From contig NC_087067.1 of assembly GCF_963678635.1 (NCBI RefSeq), positions 19,109,018 through 19,173,017 of the forward strand: 64,000 nt of DNA, read 5' to 3'. Shown here piece by piece: positions 1 to 11,441 of this stretch; position 1 is the first letter of the stretch, and every line of letters begins with the position of its first letter. Under the pieces are notes generated by a model. That model was not told the origin of the DNA, did not search any database, and saw only the letters and a program-made list of their open reading frames with translations. The position numbers and the translations under genes are program-made. Source of the DNA: Symsagittifera roscoffensis (lineage: Eukaryota > Xenacoelomorpha > Acoela > Convolutidae).

Positions 1-111
1 CCTCATGATTCGTACGACGTGGACGAAGGAAGAGATACGAACACTGCTACGACTAATCCCGACACCGAACAAGCCACGACTCAGTTCGGACAGGCAGTCG
101 AGGCCGAGTGA
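1..111 (+). CDS. C-terminal end of a host gene (partial)
   Basis: Frame 1 is open from the window edge to a TGA at 109-111, giving 36 acidic, Thr/Gln-rich residues that end in AVEAE. The stretch is much richer in G+C than the DNA after it, as expected for a coding exon in an AT-rich genome. An AATAAA poly(A) signal lies at 193-198, about 80 bases after the stop. The gene begins outside the window, so its function cannot be told. The coding call rests on composition and the poly(A) site only. Confidence 0.5.
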   Translation, partial: PHDSYDVDEGRDTNTATTNPDTEQATTQFGQAVEAE

Positions 112-192
112 ATATTAGTGATTGACGGGTGAAAACAAATCAGAGCGTATACCATTTAAATACCTTTTCTCATGGGTGGCTTTGACCTGAAA

Positions 193-198
193 AATAAA
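193..198 (+). terminator. Poly(A) signal AATAAA
   Basis: Canonical hexamer at a suitable distance after the TGA at 109-111. Confidence 0.45.
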
Positions 199-1837
199 AG
201 TTTTTCAATGCAATTGTTTATTTGAAAAATGTTGAGAAATTTTGTACGCTCTAATTTGACATCCCTATTCGAAGCTGACAAAAATACTAATACTCGACTG
301 TTTTGATTGGCCTGCTTCTTAAACTGGAGCTCAATTTAAAAAATGATTGATTTTATTCAAAGTGCAGAAAGTGAAAATCAAACAATAATAAATAATAATA
401 AAAATATTTGGAACTTCTGCAATTCGCAGACGAACTGCAAAAGCTATCAGGCCTGTCTAAACACATTTCGTTTCTATTATTTTCCCACATTCCAAACTGG
501 TTATTTTGTTGAGCAATGCCAATTTTTTTGCATAAAGAAAATAAAATAATAACAAGCATAACCGGTTACTGTGCAAGCAGCACAGAATGTTCCGACCATA
601 GTCTTTTGAAAACAACGTCTTAGAACGTTTTTTTTTCAAAATTAGTGCAGTTTTTTCTGCTTGGTGTGATAAAAAGATCTGATGTAAAATATTATTAAGG
701 CATATTCGAAAGTAATAGTAATATAGGCAAATTGGACCAAAACTTTTTGTAGAAAAGTGACTGGAAAAAAATTTTAAAAAATGTTTATAATTTTTTTTTC
801 AAAATTTTTACAGAAAAGTTTTGATTTTAAAAAAATTTTGGTTCCAAAATTGAAACTAAAAACTCCAAAAACTACTTTAATTGCTTAAAAATAAGCCTTA
901 AGGTCTTAAATTAGGTGTAATTCTGTTGTTGTAAGCCTGCTCGCTCGCTTGCTTCCTTCGCTCGAATTAAGACGAAAAATCAAAAATATCAAACCGGGTT
1001 TTCTCGATAATGGGACAATTTTTTGAAAAAGTTATTTTATGTCGTTCGAATTACGGCTGAAATGGCTTTAATATGATATATCACTCAAACCGGTCCGATC
1101 ATTATTTGTGGTACCTGATTTTGCGAGGAAAACAAAAAGCAAAAGACTAAAACACACCGGAATACAAAGTTCCTCCGCATTTTCAATGGTCGGAACAAAA
1201 AATTAACAATGTATTTTCCTCAGAATTAAACTTATGCGATTTAAATGCCCTCCGGCTCCTGGACAAGCTTCTTCGAAACGATGCGTAACAATTTTTCTTT
1301 ACACCCCGGCATATGAGAATTGCTTTTGTTTTAATTAAATTTCGGTCAGTCAACTAAATGCCATGTTCATGTATGTCATGTCATGACAATGGGAGACTAT
1401 TAGAAGAGTTTCTTTGAAATATATCTAAATTTTATCATTTCCGAGATCCAGGCTTATAACCAAAAAATGCCCGATATTCATTTTATATTCTGCATGTAAA
1501 TAAAGTGAAAAGTTTAATTAATATTTTGTTGTCTAAATATTGTCAACATCAGGGGCGGACACTTCCATTCTCAGGGATTCGACCACCTGTCGACCCAAAG
1601 GGTCCCCCCTTGTACTATTTTAAGATATCCATTTTTGGTGACGGACCCTAAAATTTTTCTAAAGGCGTCTTCGGCGCCAATATATACTAATTCTGAGGCA
1701 GGAGCGCGAGCCAAAAAAACGCGATTTTTTGGTCAATATTTTCCAAAAATTGCCTAAAAACGCCTTTTTATGGCTTTTATAGCTGAGCCAAAACCAGCCC
1801 TCCTCTCTCGAAAAAATCATAGATCTTTACTGCATTT
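199..1837. other. AT-rich non-coding stretch
   Basis: Long A and T runs, with only short open frames lacking recognisable protein features. The CAGGGGCGG-like string at 1551 resembles a hAT terminus, but no partner end was found. Confidence 0.5.
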
Positions 1838-2437
1838 ATACATACATACATACATACATACATACATACATACATACATACATACATACATACATAAATA
1901 CATACTTAACATACATACATACATACATACATACATACATACATGCATACATACATACATACATACATACATACATACATACATACATACATACATACAT
2001 ACATACATACATACATACATACATACATACATACATACATACATACATACATACATACATACATACATACATACATACATACATACATACATACATACAT
2101 ACATACATACATACATACATACATACATACATACATACATACATACATACATACATACATACATACATACATACATACATACATACATACATACATACAT
2201 ACATACATACATACATACATACATACATACATACATACATACATACATACATACATACATACATACATACATACATACATACATACATACATACATACAT
2301 ACATACATACATACATACATACATACATACATACATACATACATACATACATACATACATACATACATACATACATACATACATACATACATACATACAT
2401 ACATACATACATACATACATACATACATACATACATA
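1838..2437. repeat. (TACA)n microsatellite, about 150 units
   Basis: Nearly uninterrupted CATA/TACA tetranucleotide array of about 600 bp. It is impure only near 1890-1915 (variant CATAAATAC and CTTAAC units) and once at about 1944 (CATGCATAC). All open frames here are repeat translations and are not genes. Confidence 0.98.
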
Positions 2438-4330
2438 GATTAAAAAATACATACACATACAAATATATGCATAAGACAAAATTAGCAATTGTTGAGCCCC
2501 CTATTTTTAACTTCCCCTTCCCTGAATTTTTGAATACAGAAAATAGTTGAAAGGAAAAAAAGAAATTAAAAGTGAAGTTTGCGCAAAAAATTGAAACCGA
2601 ACAGCAGGGGACTAATTTCAGTTACACATGGCTGAACAAATTATAAATAGATAATAAAGTAGTTTCATGGTCATTTTCTATATAATTTCAAAAAAAAGTG
2701 ATTACATAATCTGAACACCATTTAAAGTCCCGATGACAAGTTTTTTTACAAAACATGGCAAAAAAATAGAAAAAGCAATCATTTGCAATTTTTTCTTCAT
2801 TTTTTCCTTTATTTTTCTTTCAGATTTAGAATGATGATTTCAGGCGCTATTTTAAATAAAAAGTGACCTCTTTTGTGTCTGTCTATGTAAAAGTAAAACT
2901 AATTTTATAGCTCATTTCCATTTTCAATTACATAATTTTCCAATAACGCCTCCATATGACGAATGTTTTTGCGCGTTGATTTTGATTGGTTTGGCAATTT
3001 TTTAATCCCCCATAAATTTACGAAAAAAAAGTTGGAGTGTATTTTTCTTTTTAGTTAAAGGCATTAATGGTTTTCAGATGATTTTCAGTTTATAGGTTAC
3101 ACTACCATGGAAAAAAAACATTTGAGCATACACACTAGTTGTTCCGACCACTGAACGTGGGAAGGAAATTTGCCTGCAGGTTTGTTTTCATTATTTTTTC
3201 TGATGTCTTTGTTTTTCAGCAAAATCAATTTCACTAAAAACGCTATAGTATTTGGTTGACTAATGCATCATATCAAATCTTTTCAGGCATGATTTAACTG
3301 AACTAAAAAAATTTCCAAAATTGAGATAAACCCGTTTCAAATTTTAAATTTGTGTTCTAATTTCCTGAGATTTAAGCGAGCCAGCCGGCTGAAAGTTGGA
3401 GGATATTAATTTTTTTTGATACTTGATTATTGAAAACTCTCAGTTAATCAAGAATAAAAAATGTTTTGATTATTTTTCTTCTGTGGTTAATAAATGGATT
3501 TTTTTTTGCATTTTATGGCAGATGATGTTCGATGATGATGTTGTCAAAGGCCATTTTTAGGAATCGAATTATTTCTTCCCCTTGATCGCAAACGAGAGCG
3601 TAAAGGGGAAATTAGTTCAGAGAGTCCATCATAAAAACTATGGTGTATTTTTTGCGAGGGGAGAAATTTTCGATCATTTTGTTTTCTAAAATGTTGTTGT
3701 AAGTGCCAGGAGCTGATCTAACAAAAAACGAACATCAAAATGTATTGTAATAGACCACAGAGTTTTTGGCATTTGAAGAAAAACGTGTAGCAAGTTGAAC
3801 TTGAGTTGCTCAGCTGTTAAAAAAATATCAATTCAACAATTTTATCAATATGAGGACCAAATTGAGCATCGAAGTTAAATCAAAGCTAAACTAAACTGAT
3901 TCATAGTCTAACAAAGGTTTATTCTTAGGAAAAATATAGCCAACAGGAGGTCGCAAAGTGGTGTAAAACAACTCAAAGAAATAAAAAAAATAGACTAAAG
4001 TTTGTTGAAACTGTTTTTTTTTTCGAGTTTCGAGTTAATATATATTACATTGATGCTATTTCAATTTCAAAATTGTTTATGAATTGCCAAGTTATACTTA
4101 AGTTAACCTATTTACAGAAAAATTCATCAGCAGTTATTTTTTTATTACGCTGGGAATTCAAAAAATAAAGTTCATTTTTGAAAAAAGTCAATCACATTTT
4201 TAGTGACTTACTTTTTTTGCTGTTCATAAGGGTTTTTTTGTTTTTAAAACCGGAAACAAACTGAACTTGAAAATAATTCAACTTGAAATCCGCAAAAATT
4301 CAAACTTGGCTTAAAAAGTTTTCATTACGA
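2438..4330. other. AT-rich intergenic DNA
   Basis: No frame with coding character, RNA gene or clear transposon end was seen on either strand. Confidence 0.5.
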
Positions 4331-4530
4331 AGCCAAACTCTGCTCTGGATAGGAGCACAATTTTGTGTCTGTATGTTCCTGGATTCCAGAGACAAGTCTT
4401 TAAACATGTGAAAATTTTGTCGGAACGATTAAAGGAAAGTAAAGAACAAAAGAAGAACAAAGGGAGCGTCTTTTTTGCGGAATCCGCTTACAATGCACAA
4501 AATGCACAGTTTGGCCTCGTAATGTTTTCC
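4331..4530. repeat. Diverged dispersed repeat, copy 1
   Basis: About 200 bp clearly alignable with 35136-35345. Both begin CATTACGA(A/G)GCCAAACT, share ATTCCAGAGACAAGTC and AACAAAGGGAGCGTC, and end near GGCCTCGT. By eye they are roughly 80% alike. This copy abuts the large palindrome. It is probably part of an old transposon family. Confidence 0.7.
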
Positions 4531-4552
4531 TGAAAAAGAAATAAACAAAAAT

Positions 4553-5672
4553 CATCACGACCTACATAAGTTACAATCACTTCTTGCTTTCACGCTTGAT
4601 TGCAGAAATAGATCTTTTGACAAAACAAAATTTGAATTGAATAAGAAGCCAGTAGAAAAATTCGGTGTTTCAGAATGATGCGTTTAGTGTACTTACTTTA
4701 GTGTATGTGCAAAAAGCCGATAGAAAAAAATTTAAGTATAAAGCGATAACCTGTTTATCTAATTTATGGAGAATTTAGCAGAACTGAACTGAAGTTTTAT
4801 CATGGACCTTTTTACCATCACGGACTCTATTTAACCTTTTTTTCAAAAACCTTATTTTGAGATACTTCAAATGAAACTATTGCAGAATTTGAGTTCTTTA
4901 ACAAAAAAGACTCAAATTTAAAACATCGAAAAATTTAATATAATTGCTTTAAAGAACTATAGTAAAGAAAAAACAATCTAAATTCCCCTTAAAGATTTAA
5001 CTTGAGTCTGCTTTTGACCATTATTTGATTTTGAAAATTGATTTGCATTAAGCTTATTTGAACGCGCACATAATATTTGCTTGCGATTAAGTGAGAAAGC
5101 AAGAAATGATTGTGGCTTAAATTATCACGACCTACATAAGTCACAATCACTTCTTGCTTTCACACCTAATCACAACCGAATATTATGTGCGCGTTCAAAT
5201 AAGTTTAGAGCAAATCAATTTTCAAAATCAAATAAAGGTCAAAAGCAGATTCAGGTTAAGTCTTTAAGGGTATTTTAGATGGTTTTTTTTTTCTTCACTA
5301 AGGTTCTTCAAAGCAATCATATTAAATTTTTTGATGTTTAAAATTTGCGTCTATTTTGTTAAAGAACTCAAATTTTTGCAATAATTTCATTTTGAAGTAT
5401 CAAAAAATAAGATTTTTGTTTAAAAAAAAGGTTAAAAAGGGTCCGTGATGGCAAAAGGGTCCATGATAAGACTTCAGTTCAGTTCTGCGAAATTCTCCAT
5501 AAATTAGTTAAACAGGTTTATCGCTTTCTACTTAAATATTTTTTTCGGCTTTTTGCACATACACTAAAGTAAGTACACTAGACGCATCATTCTGTAATAC
5601 TGAATAATTCCACTAGCTTCTTTAGTCAATTCAAGTTTTATTTTGTCAAAATGTCTATTTCTCTAAGATTAT
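4553..5672. repeat. Large imperfect palindrome (fold-back element)
   Basis: The left half (about 4553-5100) reappears as its reverse complement in the right half (about 5140-5672). Examples are TTGAACGCGCACATAATA at 5059 against TATTATGTGCGCGTTCAA at 5180, and TACTTTAGTGTATGTGC at 4693 against GCACATACACTAAAGTA at 5556. A 40-base motif beginning ATCACGACCTACATAAG occurs in direct orientation at 4553 and 5124, with an inverted relative at about 5089. It carries no coding capacity. It is likely a non-autonomous fold-back DNA transposon, and the arm divergence shows it is not recent. Confidence 0.8.
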
Positions 5673-5798
5673 GACTTGATCGATCAGTTTAGTAAGTGAA
5701 TAAGAGTCAGTTTGTTACAAAATTAATCAGCATTCAACAATTACAATTTCATAGAGTTGCGGAGATTGATTACACTTGAGAGTTTCGCGCTTTCGTTT

Positions 5799-6136
5799 TC
5801 ACGAATCTGCAAATTTTAAGAAGAACATGTTTAGATTGATTGACAACAGTCCATATAAAGAAACGACAAGCCCAAGCCATGGCATCATAAAAGGTACGCC
5901 GAGCTCACAGTAGCCCTCGTACATTCGGATGTTTTTCAGCAGCCAATCAGTGAAGAGAGAGCATCCGACCAATAGGAAGAAAAGGTAGCATGAGTTTAAC
6001 ACAAGCAAAGGCGTTTTTAAGGTCATCATTTTGACAGTGGCTATTATCAGGTAAGTGATTATTCCGACTAGGATGAACTCGCTGATGAGAAACATCGATT
6101 GTGCTGCTTGAACTTGACCCATTTTAAGGAACTCCT
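5799..6136 (-). CDS. Claudin-like four-TM protein, exon 3 (C-terminal)
   Basis: Last exon of a minus-strand gene encoding protein residues about 192-303. It holds three hydrophobic helices (roughly 207-227, 234-253 and 273-293) and ends at a TGA. An acceptor (TTTCAG) lies just upstream at 6137-6138. Joining to the donor at 7263 gives a continuous frame, with an AAG codon split 1/2 across the junction. With exon 2's W-xx-C-xxxx-C loop, the TM2-loop-TM3-loop-TM4 layout matches the claudin/PMP22 superfamily of junction and membrane-organising proteins. The family call comes from topology and one motif; the exact family is uncertain. Confidence 0.65.
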
Positions 6137-6570
6137 CTGAAACATGGCAGAAAAAATTCTTTCCAAAATGTATACTAGAATGATAAACTACAAAATATTA
6201 CAAGCAAATATAGAAAAAAAGAGATAATTTTTGAGCCTTGATTCTTAAGCGCCTGTTTTCGAGGTTTTTTGTTAATATGTTCAACTGAAATTGGCTTTTT
6301 CTTTTTTTACTACTTTGAGATTGTATAATTTGAACTATTCTTCCGTAATATGTCAAATACTGTTTCTAACTATTCATACTTTATCCGCCTGTTTTTGCTG
6401 ACTTCTTCAAAGTTGTGTTTTTTCAGTTATATCTCCTCCTATTTCCCCTTTTCGAGAAAAAATGAAAATGAAAGTCGCTATTACGAATTTGAATTAGTTT
6501 TACTAAAAAATACTGGGCTGATATTCAGAGCGTTGAATCGGCACATAAATTGCAAAACTGCGAATTGAAC

Positions 6571-6810
6571 CGTGAAGCGACCATTCGAAAAAGGCGACAG
6601 TTCGTAACAAGGCGACAATTCGTAACAAGCGACAATTCGTAACTATAGTTTCAGTGGCAAACACTAATTTATACGCACTATTCCTCTCGTGCCCGATGTA
6701 AGCGCAGCGGAGCAAGTGTATTCTACTTGCCAATGCATTGTTACAAATTGTCGCTTGTTACGAATTGTCGCCTGTTACGAATATTTTCTTGTTAGGAATT
6801 GTCGCCCTAC
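6571..6810. mobile_element. MITE with ~75-bp terminal inverted repeats and 10-bp target duplication
   Basis: Flanked by CGAATTGAAC at 6561-6570 and 6811-6820. The arms contain tandem copies of GGCGACAATTCGTAACAA pointing inward from both ends. A 10-bp target duplication fits the Mutator (MULE) superfamily. It lies in the intron between exons 2 and 3 of the claudin-like gene. No transposase is encoded. Confidence 0.8.
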
Positions 6811-7263
6811 CGAATTGAACGACAGTTGAAAAGGCTTTTGTTCCCATATTCGTGAAGTTTATAAGAAAAAAATACAGCAAAGAATAAATAAAAGAACCTG
6901 TTTAAGGCTAAAGTAGATAAGTTGCTTTATTTTGGCGTGTTCGATAGTAATATCCTGCCTTAAAAATTGATCACTTTTTTTGAGCAAAAAATTTTCTTTC
7001 ATTTTTCATCCTTTGGGAGGCGGAGGTATAATCGAAAAGAGCCTGAAAATGTTCCAGCGGCGATAAATTTTAAGTCTGCAGATTTTGGTGTCCGCAGATT
7101 TTGACCATTTTAACTTTTCTTGAAGCCTTCTCGCCGTTGCAAACTTTTAATGCAAATGACAAAAATTTTCATTCGAGACCAAGAAACAGCGGGTAAGTTC
7201 TTAATATAACGTAGTGATATTTCTATGAAGAGTATTCGAAATAATAACATTTAAACTTCTTAC

Positions 7264-7405
7264 TGTTGAGCTCGCCGACTTTAGCATCTTGCTTCTGGTT
7301 TCTCACAGTTGCGCACTCTCCATTGGCACAGTATTTCCATACTCCAAATACCAATTCCAGGGCAACTGTTTCATTCCTGTTCACAATTTCACCCCCTTCC
7401 CCGCC
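7264..7405 (-). CDS. Claudin-like protein, exon 2 (extracellular loop 1)
   Basis: 142-base exon bounded by an acceptor (CATCCAG, 7406-7407) and a donor (GTAAGA from 7263). It starts in phase 0 and leaves one base to be completed by exon 3. It encodes residues about 145-192 with FGVWKYCANGEC, which matches the claudin first-loop signature W-x2-C-x4-C. An N-glycosylation sequon (NET) precedes it. It contains no membrane segment, so an upstream exon must supply TM1. The exon at 29288-29719 has the correct phase and content. Confidence 0.65.
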
Positions 7406-8159
7406 CTGGATGAGATAAGGTTTTGACACCAAATCACAATGTTACTTAGAAATCATCATCGCTCATTAGATTACGGCATTTATGAAGAAAGTCGTTTGCT
7501 GTGCAAAAAATCTTACCCAAAAAAAAACTTGAAAAAAATATTGAATGATTCATCAATTTTTCCTAAAGCGAATACAACTGCATAAAATATAAAGGGCAGT
7601 CAGAACCTTCAGTGGTTCGCCCTGATGCGAGCAGTCTTGTTACATTTTTAAAGCTCTTGTAGTTTTTTTGTGCGTGTGGGGATGAACAGAAAATTAACCG
7701 AGCTACCAATAAATTAATTAAATTATCATAAGTAAATCTTAGCAACATTCATTAGCAGTTGATCAAAATGAGAAGCTGTTTATTTTTATTATTTGGTCTA
7801 GAAAATTAAACTTTCAAAACGTTTTTCTTATTAAAAACAACTTTCGGTTTTTTCATTATCGGTTGACTAATAAGTAACAAAGCTTGAACCTGCTAAATGA
7901 TTCGGCTCCGTCTGATAATTACACTGAAAAACAGCCTTAAGAGTTCTGAATTCGTTATCACACATTTGAGGTTTTGGCACTTGCTGACAAAAATTACAGC
8001 GACCAGTTGCAAAAAGACCAGGATTTTAAAACTCAAATAGCAACCAATCAATTGGTAGAAGTCAATGTGATCTTTCGATGACGAAAATTTTGATGCTCCA
8101 CAGATCAAAGATTTCAAGACTATTTCAAAAAAATTAAAATGTAAGACAAGTTGAGGCAA
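7406..8159. other. Intronic or intergenic DNA
   Basis: Part of the proposed intron 1. No further exon with both splice sites was recognised. The hydrophobic minus-strand frame at 7893-8159 has no supporting signals. Confidence 0.4.
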
Positions 8160-8850
8160 ACATTGAAACCAAGGGCAGCAGATTCGAGACTGGTTCGGAG
8201 AGTAGTAGACAACGCTGCGATACGAAGAGATACCTAGCTACCGGACAAGTTAAGGTGATCAGGAAGACCAACGGCATTGAAATTGAAAACGATTCGAGAA
8301 AATTTTAGTCAACACTGCGCAAATCTTTTTCAGAATGCTGCAATAACGTCACTGCGTGTAGTTACAGCTTCTACTATTGAATAAAATTTGCATCTGCTTG
8401 GTTTGTAATGTATACGACCGTTTAGCGATCCAATTTTTCTGCAGAGACATTGCCAAAAACGTCTTCGTTGGTCAATACCGTGTTCAAAATGGAGATATTG
8501 GTATCAAAAACCTTCTCGTCAGTGAGAAGTGTCGCTTCTCTTTAAATTCACACGACAAGTTATATATTATTTGTATCCAGAAAAGTTGCCCAAATGTGGA
8601 TGAAAACAATCGTCAATTTGATAGAACAACCAATCAAAAACTCTTGAAATCATGTGGAATCTCTGCATTTTAACAACTACCACCAACTTGCTAACTGGTG
8701 CAGTTTTCACCGCAGCAGCACTTTGCAATCAAAGTTTATAGATAATGTTACCATTTTTTGCGTGTTACACCACGAGTTATCGCCATTCAGCAAGATTTTA
8801 TCCATTCCATTGAGCCGAAGTACATAGCAACTTTTAGAAGAAAAAAATGC
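8160..8850 (+). pseudogene. Decayed Tc1/mariner-like transposase (copy 1)
   Basis: Plus-strand translation in shifting frames gives short Tc1-like islands: SGRPTAL near 8245, and LLVSEKCRFSLNSHDK near 8510-8560, where intact Tc1 transposases have a (V)LFSDESRFSLHSDD-type motif around the catalytic aspartate. Stops and frameshifts are frequent. This is a dead DNA transposon separate from the relic split by element A. Confidence 0.4.
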
Positions 8851-9379
8851 AGTTCCGCTTTCTCAAATTCTTGATTCGAACCTATTTGAGAGTGCATGGG
8901 ATATCATGAAATAAAAAATTCGGCAAGAAAATCTCAAGACTTTACTATATTTTGGACAGAGACCTTGGAAATCTTTTAACCATGAAGGGATTAAAAAACT
9001 TATAAAATCTTTGCAGTGAAGGGCGAATTTATGCACTGCAAATTTTTGAGAGCATAGTGCCTCTTTCTTTTTAGATTGTTGTTTTAGTTTTTCTTTAAAA
9101 CAAGGTTTAAGTTTTCTAGTTGCGCTACTTTTTATCTCCAAATTATACTGAAGAGAAAAACGCAATCACACTAGTGAGATAATCAGCGCAAAATCAAGTT
9201 TTTTTTGGCTGTTGAAAATGCTCAATGTCAATGTCCGCTTTCATCAAAATTCACTTCAAAATGGAGCAAAGTTTTACATTGCTCATGAGCAAATCATCAC
9301 AGTTAATATCATTGAAAAAATTAATTTTCGACTTAACAATTTAGTCCGGGTCTGAAAATGCTAGTTTTCCTCATCTGCA
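8851..9379. other. AT-rich spacer
   Basis: Nothing recognisable. It separates two Tc1-like relics. Confidence 0.4.
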
Positions 9380-9464
9380 CTTAGGTTTTTAACCGTCATC
9401 AAAAAATAAAAAAACAGTCAAATCAACAATTTGTTCAAACTGGCACTATTGCCGACCAAACAGT
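9380..9464 (+). pseudogene. Tc1-like transposase relic, N-terminal piece
   Basis: Encodes the end of a helix-turn-helix region (QFVQTGTIADQTVR). The frame continues exactly into 28283 if element A and one GAGG copy are ignored, giving the usual Tc1 order of TG(T/S)(I/V), a GRP-like motif, then a basic helix. It is the left half of the relic that was the target of element A. Confidence 0.65.
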
Positions 9465-9468
9465 GAGG
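9465..9468. repeat. Target site duplication GAGG (left, element A)
   Basis: GAGG directly precedes the LTR and matches 28279-28282. Confidence 0.9.
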
Positions 9469-9876
9469 TGAGTTATGACTGGGGCGTAACTCATAGAGTA
9501 ATTTCGGATAGGGTACACCGTCTGCTCGTCACGCTATCTTATTTTCGGCCGGATAGATTCGTGCAACTTCTTAGTCTAATACCGATCCTAATCTTACTCT
9601 TATACTATCTAGTCTCAGGTTGTTTAACTAGTCTCTGCTAGGCTCAATAGATCTAGGGTATACTGGTTTATTGCGGCTGCTGAAGTGCTCGGGAGAGTCC
9701 AACTAATTTCTAAGTTAAATTCAAATCTCTCTGGTGCTGAAATTACAAGTAACTTCAGCACTTACAAATAAGTGGGTTGTTAGTTAGATGGATCATGATT
9801 GGTTAATATTAAATACTTTACATTGGTAAAACATTTAATTTATCCAATCATAAAATATAGTTTAGATCAGGTTCCA
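9469..9876 (-). repeat. 3' LTR of element A
   Basis: 408 bp, TG...CA ends when read on the minus strand (TGGAACC...AACTCA). It contains AATAAA at 9667-9672 (minus sense), CCAAT-like boxes near its U3 end and an 8-bp stem (GTGCTGAA/TTCAGCAC). It is identical by eye to 27871-28278. It differs from element B's LTR at four positions, all within the terminal 24 bases of U5. Confidence 0.97.
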
Positions 9877-11358
9877 CCCATCCGGGTTTTACAGTGTTTT
9901 TTAGAACAGTTCTTCTGTAGTTCAAGGATGGATGATGGACGTTGGTATTTGGCGAACATCACAATTTTCTTTCGCTTCTCCTTGTGACAACGACTGAGTC
10001 TTTGCAACAAAACCAATTCTGATTTCAGAATGGTTGGCTATGTCAGGTTTTTCTGTTCTTCAGGGAGAACTTCCTTTGTATCTGATCTAGCTTGGGAATG
10101 GCGTGGAGATTGTGCGTGGAGGGGATGCCTGATTACTCGGATCTGTACGTATACTTGAACATCGAGGTGGTCATTGGTCTAGTTCAATGAAGTCCTTTTC
10201 TGCGAAGTCAAGTCGTACTCTAAATCCTTTGAGTTGTGATTGTGAGTGGCATATCGATTGTAGTTGGTCATTCTCTCTCGAGTGTAGTGAGGTCGTCTTG
10301 TCTTTTGATGTTCGTCCTTGGTGTTGTATTCTGATCTATATATTGCATCATGTGATTTTACATTTTATAAAACTTTTATTAGTTTAATATTTTTTAATCA
10401 TGATTTTAGTTAGTTGTTTTCACAAAAGCTTTTTGTTTTAGTTCGGTTATTTTGAAGAGTTACTCACCCTTGAGTAGCTCTTATTAAAAATAAAGGTGTG
10501 GTCACAAAGCGTGGATGTAGCACGGTGGGTTAGGCCGGCTATAGAGCATGCTCAGGACGTCCTTTCCTGGTGGGTTAGGCCAGGTGTGGGAGTATGATTT
10601 CATGCGGTTTTTGTGAGGGGTCCTGTTATGTGACAACGTTTTATGTTGGGTTTGTTGTGGTTTTACTTATGTTTCTTTGGTTGTGTCCTTTTTTCAAAAA
10701 TCAAATTGTTTGTGGTATGGGTTTGTCTTTCGACTTTTTTGTGTTTTATTATTTCTTTCTAAGACTTTATAATAGTCTTCAAAAGAATAAATTATCCAGT
10801 TTTAAACTGGGTTAATCCGGTTTGGGTACCGTTGGTTTCCTTTTCTTAGTCATGCTGTTATTCTATGATTTGTGGTATTTAGTAAGCTGCGTTGGTTAGT
10901 TTTGTTTAGTATATGATTCCTCTCCAACCGGGTTAAAGGAAAGTTTGAAACTTGTTATCGTGTGTTAGAGTTATTGAGTGTGAAAACTTGAAACTGAAAT
11001 TCATTATTTTAAACAATTCTTCGTGGGCGAGCTGTGCGAGTATGGATAGAATTTCTGTGCGAGTGAATGAAAATATCAAAAGGTTAGTACTGCAATTGCG
11101 TTTTATTAATTTACTGCATAGAATTTGGAAATTTACTGCTAGTAATGGGGGAATTTTAAGATACAAATTTTCATCATATGTAGATTTACTGCTTTTTGGG
11201 GGAAAATTTTATAAATTAATTTACTGCATTGGTATTGAATTTATAAATTTATATGTGTAAGAGATTAATAGAATTTTGGAAATTTGTTTGATGAAATTTG
11301 CGATTTTTATTTGTCTTTTGTGGTTTTTGTAGGTGATCGTCGGATGAAGGCTAAAAAT
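9877..11358 (-). other. 3' non-coding region of element A
   Basis: About 1.5 kb between the 3' intron and the LTR. Relative to B it lacks about 58 bp near 9985. It holds the same 11-bp-stem hairpin as B (about 10454-10481) and two GGTGGGTTAGGCC copies near 10525 and 10570. Open frames here do not look like protein genes. Confidence 0.6.
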
Positions 11359-11438
11359 CTAAAGAAAACATGAATAAAGAATGGTGAGTTTTTTCAATAT
11401 TTTAATTAGTTAGTAGTATTCATTTAATTCATACTTAC
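11359..11438 (-). other. Short intron after the last stop codon (element A)
   Basis: 80 bases bounded by CAG/GTAAGT and TTTCTTTAG, with a perfect TACTAAC branch box (11409-11415, minus strand). Same position as 56077-56155 in B. It was retained after retrotransposition, so the genomic RNA was packaged unspliced. Confidence 0.7.
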
Positions 11439-11441
11439 CTG

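Noticed and set aside
1551..1580. CAGGGGCGGAC string resembling a hAT transposon terminus
   Set aside because: No inverted partner or 8-bp target duplication could be found nearby.
1770..2488. Open frames of 166-223 codons on both strands in the TACA array
   Set aside because: They are translations of a simple repeat and have no independent coding signal.
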